64,000 nt of DNA from Streptomyces sp. NBC_01707 (GTDB lineage: Bacteria; Actinomycetota; Actinomycetes; Streptomycetales; Streptomycetaceae), in assembly GCF_041438805.1 (NCBI RefSeq), contig NZ_CP109190.1, positions 7,254,001 to 7,318,000 on the forward strand, given 5' to 3'. The notes under the pieces are model-generated. The model did not search any database. It saw only the letters and a program-made list of their open reading frames with translations, and was not told the origin of the DNA. Shown piece after piece: positions 61,630 to 64,000 of the stretch; positions within the stretch are counted from its first letter, which is position 1, and the number at the start of each line of letters is the position of its first letter. Both the position numbers and the translations under genes were made by a program.

Positions 61630-62442
61630 TCAGTCGCGCACGCAGACGAAGATTGCGGTGCCCGGGATCAGGTTTCCGCGCAGCGGGGACCAGCCGCCCC
61701 ACTCCTGGTCGTTCCAGGCCGGCCACTCCGGCTCGACCAGGTCGACCAGCCGGAACCCGCCGGCCACCACGTCCCGCACCCGGTCGCCCAGCGTCCGGTG
61801 GTGCTCGACGTACACGGCGTCGCCCTGCTCGTCCTGCTCGACGTACGGAGTGCGGTCGAAGTACGAGGCGGCGACCGACAGTCCCTCGGGGCCGGGCTCG
61901 TCGGGGAACGCCCAGCGGATCGGGTGCGTCACCGAGAAGACCCAGCGGCCCCCGGGGCGCAGCACCCGGTGCACCTCGCGGAAGACCTGGACGGGGTCGG
62001 CGACGAACGGCACCGCGCCGTAGGCGGAGCAGGCCAGGTCGAAGGAGCCGTCCCGGAACGGCAGCGTCCCGGCGTCCGCCTCCACCAGCGGCACCTCGCC
62101 GCCGATCCGCAGTGCGTGCTGGAGCTGGCGGTGGGAGAGGTCGAGGGCGACGGGGCGGGCGCCGCGGGCCGCCAGCCAGCGCGAACACTGCGCCGCGCCC
62201 GCACCGATCTCCAGGACGGCCAGGCCGCTCAGCGACTCGGCGGGACCGAGCAGACCGGCGTCGGCCTCGTCGAGCCCCTCCGGGCCCCACACGAAACGGT
62301 CGTCGCCGAGGAAGGCGCCGTGGTCGCTCTGGTACTCGTCGGCGTGCCGGTCCCACCAGCCGCGACTGGCCCGGCTGCTCTCCGCCTTCCCGGCGCTGCG
62401 GCGTGTCGCTTCCGGTTCGGCGGCGTAGATCTCTTGGCTCAT
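61630..62442 (-). CDS. Class I SAM-dependent methyltransferase
   Basis: A 270-residue methyltransferase: DEYQSDHGAFLGDDRFVWGPEGLDE, SAM motif I VLEIGAGAAQCSRWLAARGARPVALDLS, VEADAGTLPFRDGSFDLACSAYGAVPFVADP and REVHRVLRPGGRWVFSVTHPIRWAFPD. The substrate is not readable. Start is the ATG at 62442 with AGAGATC-like spacing and no strong ribosome site. It is divergent from rpsA across a 397-bp gap holding a near-perfect 22-bp palindrome 63 bp upstream of its start. Confidence 0.88.
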   Translation of the reverse strand: MSQEIYAAEPEATRRSAGKAESSRASRGWWDRHADEYQSDHGAFLGDDRFVWGPEGLDEADAGLLGPAESLSGLAVLEIGAGAAQCSRWLAARGARPVALDLSHRQLQHALRIGGEVPLVEADAGTLPFRDGSFDLACSAYGAVPFVADPVQVFREVHRVLRPGGRWVFSVTHPIRWAFPDEPGPEGLSVAASYFDRTPYVEQDEQGDAVYVEHHRTLGDRVRDVVAGGFRLVDLVEPEWPAWNDQEWGGWSPLRGNLIPGTAIFVCVRD

Positions 62443-62482
62443 CGTGTCCGTCGTTGTAGTTTGCCTTCACCCCGTTGCACGC

Positions 62483-62492
62483 GGTACGTACC
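62483..62492. repeat. GGTACGTACC palindrome
   Basis: A perfect 10-bp palindrome 41 bp upstream of the methyltransferase start. Together with GGTACC at 62498-62503 and the large palindrome at 62505-62526 it makes a cluster of GTAC-centred sites in 45 bp. Confidence 0.5.
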
Positions 62493-62504
62493 TTGGGGGT
62501 ACCT

Positions 62505-62526
62505 GTGAGTACGGAACCGTACTCAC
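62505..62526. promoter_or_regulatory. Near-perfect 22-bp palindrome, operator-like
   Basis: GTGAGTACGG (62505-62514) and CCGTACTCAC (62517-62526) are exact reverse complements around AA. It is too short-looped for a good RNA hairpin and lies between two divergent genes, which fits a dimeric repressor site, most likely for the methyltransferase gene, since the rpsA promoter is 90 bp further on. Confidence 0.65.
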
Positions 62527-62613
62527 GCAACACGGCCGGGGCCGATGTGGCCTCGGAGAACAAGAATTGTGTCCGGTTTGGGCCTTTGTGCCCCGGGTGT
62601 GCGCCTTCGCGCA

Positions 62614-62642
62614 TTGACCCTGCCCGGCTGCCCCCGTATGCT
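62614..62642 (+). promoter_or_regulatory. Housekeeping-type promoter of rpsA
   Basis: TTGACC (-35, 62614-62619), a 17-bp spacer and TATGCT (-10, 62637-62642) fit the HrdB consensus well. Transcription would begin near 62649 and give a leader of about 190 nt before the rpsA ATG, long enough for autogenous control by S1. Confidence 0.75.
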
Positions 62643-62839
62643 ACAAGTTGCGCTGCGAGCCTGCGCGCCTCAGACCTAGCAGGCCGCGCTTGCGTCTGTT
62701 GCATGTCCCCTCGGTTCACGAGGCGCCTCCCGCTCGCGGGTCGGGTGCTTCCCAGGCTGTCCGGCTTCTGCAGAGGCGATACGGGCTCTCGGCGTAGCAG
62801 TACCTACGACTCACTGTCCGTACCGGAGCCCTTTCCCAC

Positions 62840-64000
62840 ATGACGAGCAGCACCGAGACCACCGCCACCACTCCGCAGGTTGCGGTCAACGACATCGGCG
62901 ACGCGGACGCGTTCCTCGCGGCGATCGACGAGACGATCAAGTACTTCAACGACGGCGACATCGTTGACGGTGTCATCGTCAAGGTTGACCGGGACGAGGT
63001 TCTCCTCGACATCGGTTACAAGACCGAAGGCGTCATCCCGAGCCGCGAGCTCTCGATCAAGCACGACGTCGACCCGAACGAGGTCGTCAAGGTCGGCGAC
63101 GAGATCGAGGCCCTGGTTCTCCAGAAGGAGGACAAGGAAGGCCGCCTGATCCTCTCGAAGAAGCGCGCTCAGTACGAGCGTGCCTGGGGCACCATCGAGA
63201 AGATCAAGGAAGAAGACGGCATCGTCACCGGTACCGTCATCGAGGTCGTCAAGGGTGGTCTCATCCTCGACATCGGCCTCCGCGGCTTCCTCCCGGCGTC
63301 GCTCGTCGAGATGCGTCGTGTCCGCGACCTTCAGCCCTACGTGGGCAAGGAGCTCGAGGCGAAGATCATCGAGCTGGACAAGAACCGCAACAACGTGGTC
63401 CTGTCCCGCCGTGCCTGGCTCGAGCAGACCCAGAGCGAGGTCCGTCAGACCTTCCTCACGACCCTGCAGAAGGGTCAGGTCCGCTCCGGCGTCGTCTCCT
63501 CGATCGTCAACTTCGGTGCGTTCGTGGACCTCGGTGGCGTCGACGGTCTCGTGCACGTCTCCGAGCTCTCCTGGAAGCACATCGACCACCCCTCCGAGGT
63601 TGTCGAGGTCGGCCAGGAAGTCACCGTCGAGGTCCTCGACGTCGACATGGACCGCGAGCGCGTCTCGCTGTCGCTCAAGGCGACGCAGGAAGACCCGTGG
63701 CAGCAGTTCGCCCGTACGCACCAGATCGGGCAGGTCGTTCCCGGTAAGGTCACGAAGCTCGTTCCGTTCGGTGCGTTCGTGCGCGTCGACGAGGGCATCG
63801 AGGGTCTGGTCCACATCTCCGAGCTGGCCGAGCGCCACGTGGAGATCCCGGAGCAGGTCGTCCAGGTCAACGACGAGATCTTCGTCAAGGTCATCGACAT
63901 CGACCTCGAGCGTCGTCGCATCAGCCTCTCGCTGAAGCAGGCCAACGAGTCCTTCGGTGCCGACCCGGCGTCGGTCGAGTTCGACCCGACCCTGTACGGC
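62840..64000 (+). CDS. rpsA: 30S ribosomal protein S1 (partial, cut by the window edge)
   Basis: The first 387 residues of S1; the frame is open at the window end. After an N-terminal Ser/Thr tail come four S1 RNA-binding repeats at about 36-105 (GDIVDGVIVKVDRDEVLLDIGYKTEGVIP), 122-190, 207-276 (VRSGVVSSIVNFGAFVDLGGVDGLVHVSELS) and 293-363 (VVPGKVTKLVPFGAFVRVDEGIEGLVHISELA). S1 binds mRNA at the ribosome. CGGAG at 62824-62828 is a weak, slightly distant ribosome site. Actinobacterial S1 usually has four repeats, so only the tail is missing. Confidence 0.97.
   Translation, partial: MTSSTETTATTPQVAVNDIGDADAFLAAIDETIKYFNDGDIVDGVIVKVDRDEVLLDIGYKTEGVIPSRELSIKHDVDPNEVVKVGDEIEALVLQKEDKEGRLILSKKRAQYERAWGTIEKIKEEDGIVTGTVIEVVKGGLILDIGLRGFLPASLVEMRRVRDLQPYVGKELEAKIIELDKNRNNVVLSRRAWLEQTQSEVRQTFLTTLQKGQVRSGVVSSIVNFGAFVDLGGVDGLVHVSELSWKHIDHPSEVVEVGQEVTVEVLDVDMDRERVSLSLKATQEDPWQQFARTHQIGQVVPGKVTKLVPFGAFVRVDEGIEGLVHISELAERHVEIPEQVVQVNDEIFVKVIDIDLERRRISLSLKQANESFGADPASVEFDPTLYG

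Noticed and set aside
59088..62459. Plus-strand open frame of over 1100 codons opposite hrpB and the methyltransferase
   Set aside because: The minus-strand genes have complete motifs; this frame is Arg/Pro-rich and without motifs.

Overview
The window is high-GC actinobacterial chromosome, almost certainly Streptomyces. The signs are dense genes with C- or G-ending codons, GTG and TTG starts, many coupled ATGA/GTGA/TGATG junctions, a Streptomyces griseus-type trypsin, a small SPW_0924-type membrane peptide, and the core neighbourhood pyk - ANTAR response regulator - liv transporter - polA - rpsA. No insertion sequence, prophage or CRISPR array was seen.

Region by region. (1) 0.1-12.5 kb: a PPOX-fold protein, then a two-part steroid ring C/D (HIP-CoA) degradation cluster: two acyl-CoA dehydrogenases, ipdF-type SDR, kstR2-type TetR, fadA6-type thiolase, and, after a cold-shock protein and DEAD-box helicase pair, ipdC, ipdB, ipdA, echA20 and a second SDR. 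Both halves have a divergent promoter carrying the same 20-bp imperfect palindrome, which fits the KstR2 operator. (2) 12.6-20.3 kb: metallopeptidase-like protein, secreted trypsin, GH35 beta-galactosidase with divergent AraC regulator, chorismate mutase, DHFR/RibD-like reductase, MFS transporter. (3) 20.6-31.6 kb: an 11-gene catabolic operon for an aromatic substrate (aldehyde dehydrogenase, extradiol dioxygenase, aspartate-dehydrogenase-like protein, alpha/beta hydrolase, cupin, two SDRs, TPP enzyme, VanB-type reductase, small HTH-like protein, Rieske oxygenase), with a divergent MFS transporter at the head and a convergent MarR regulator at the tail. (4) 31.8-41 kb: aminopeptidase N, an orphan DesA/DesB-like pair, a Tat-exported 5'-nucleotidase and pyruvate kinase. 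(5) 41-42.8 kb: a LAGLIDADG plus HTH protein, an unusual class I tRNA with anticodon CAA, and a PdtaR-type antiterminator. (6) 42.9-48.6 kb: livF-livG-livM-livH-livK branched-chain amino acid ABC transporter, with a strong hairpin between livK and livH. (7) 49-59 kb: hotdog thioesterase, YdeP-type molybdopterin oxidoreductase, polA, DUF4184 membrane protein, modular lytic transglycosylase, SPW_0924 peptide, DUF3068 protein. (8) 59-64 kb: HrpB helicase, methyltransferase, and rpsA, which runs off the right edge.

The most promising novelty lies in the MarR-linked aromatic operon (its substrate is unknown and one SDR has lost its catalytic triad), the tRNA/LAGLIDADG locus, the orphan diamine N-hydroxylation pair, and a near-perfect 22-bp palindrome between the methyltransferase and rpsA. 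All functional names rest on reading motifs and on recall of families; no database search was run.
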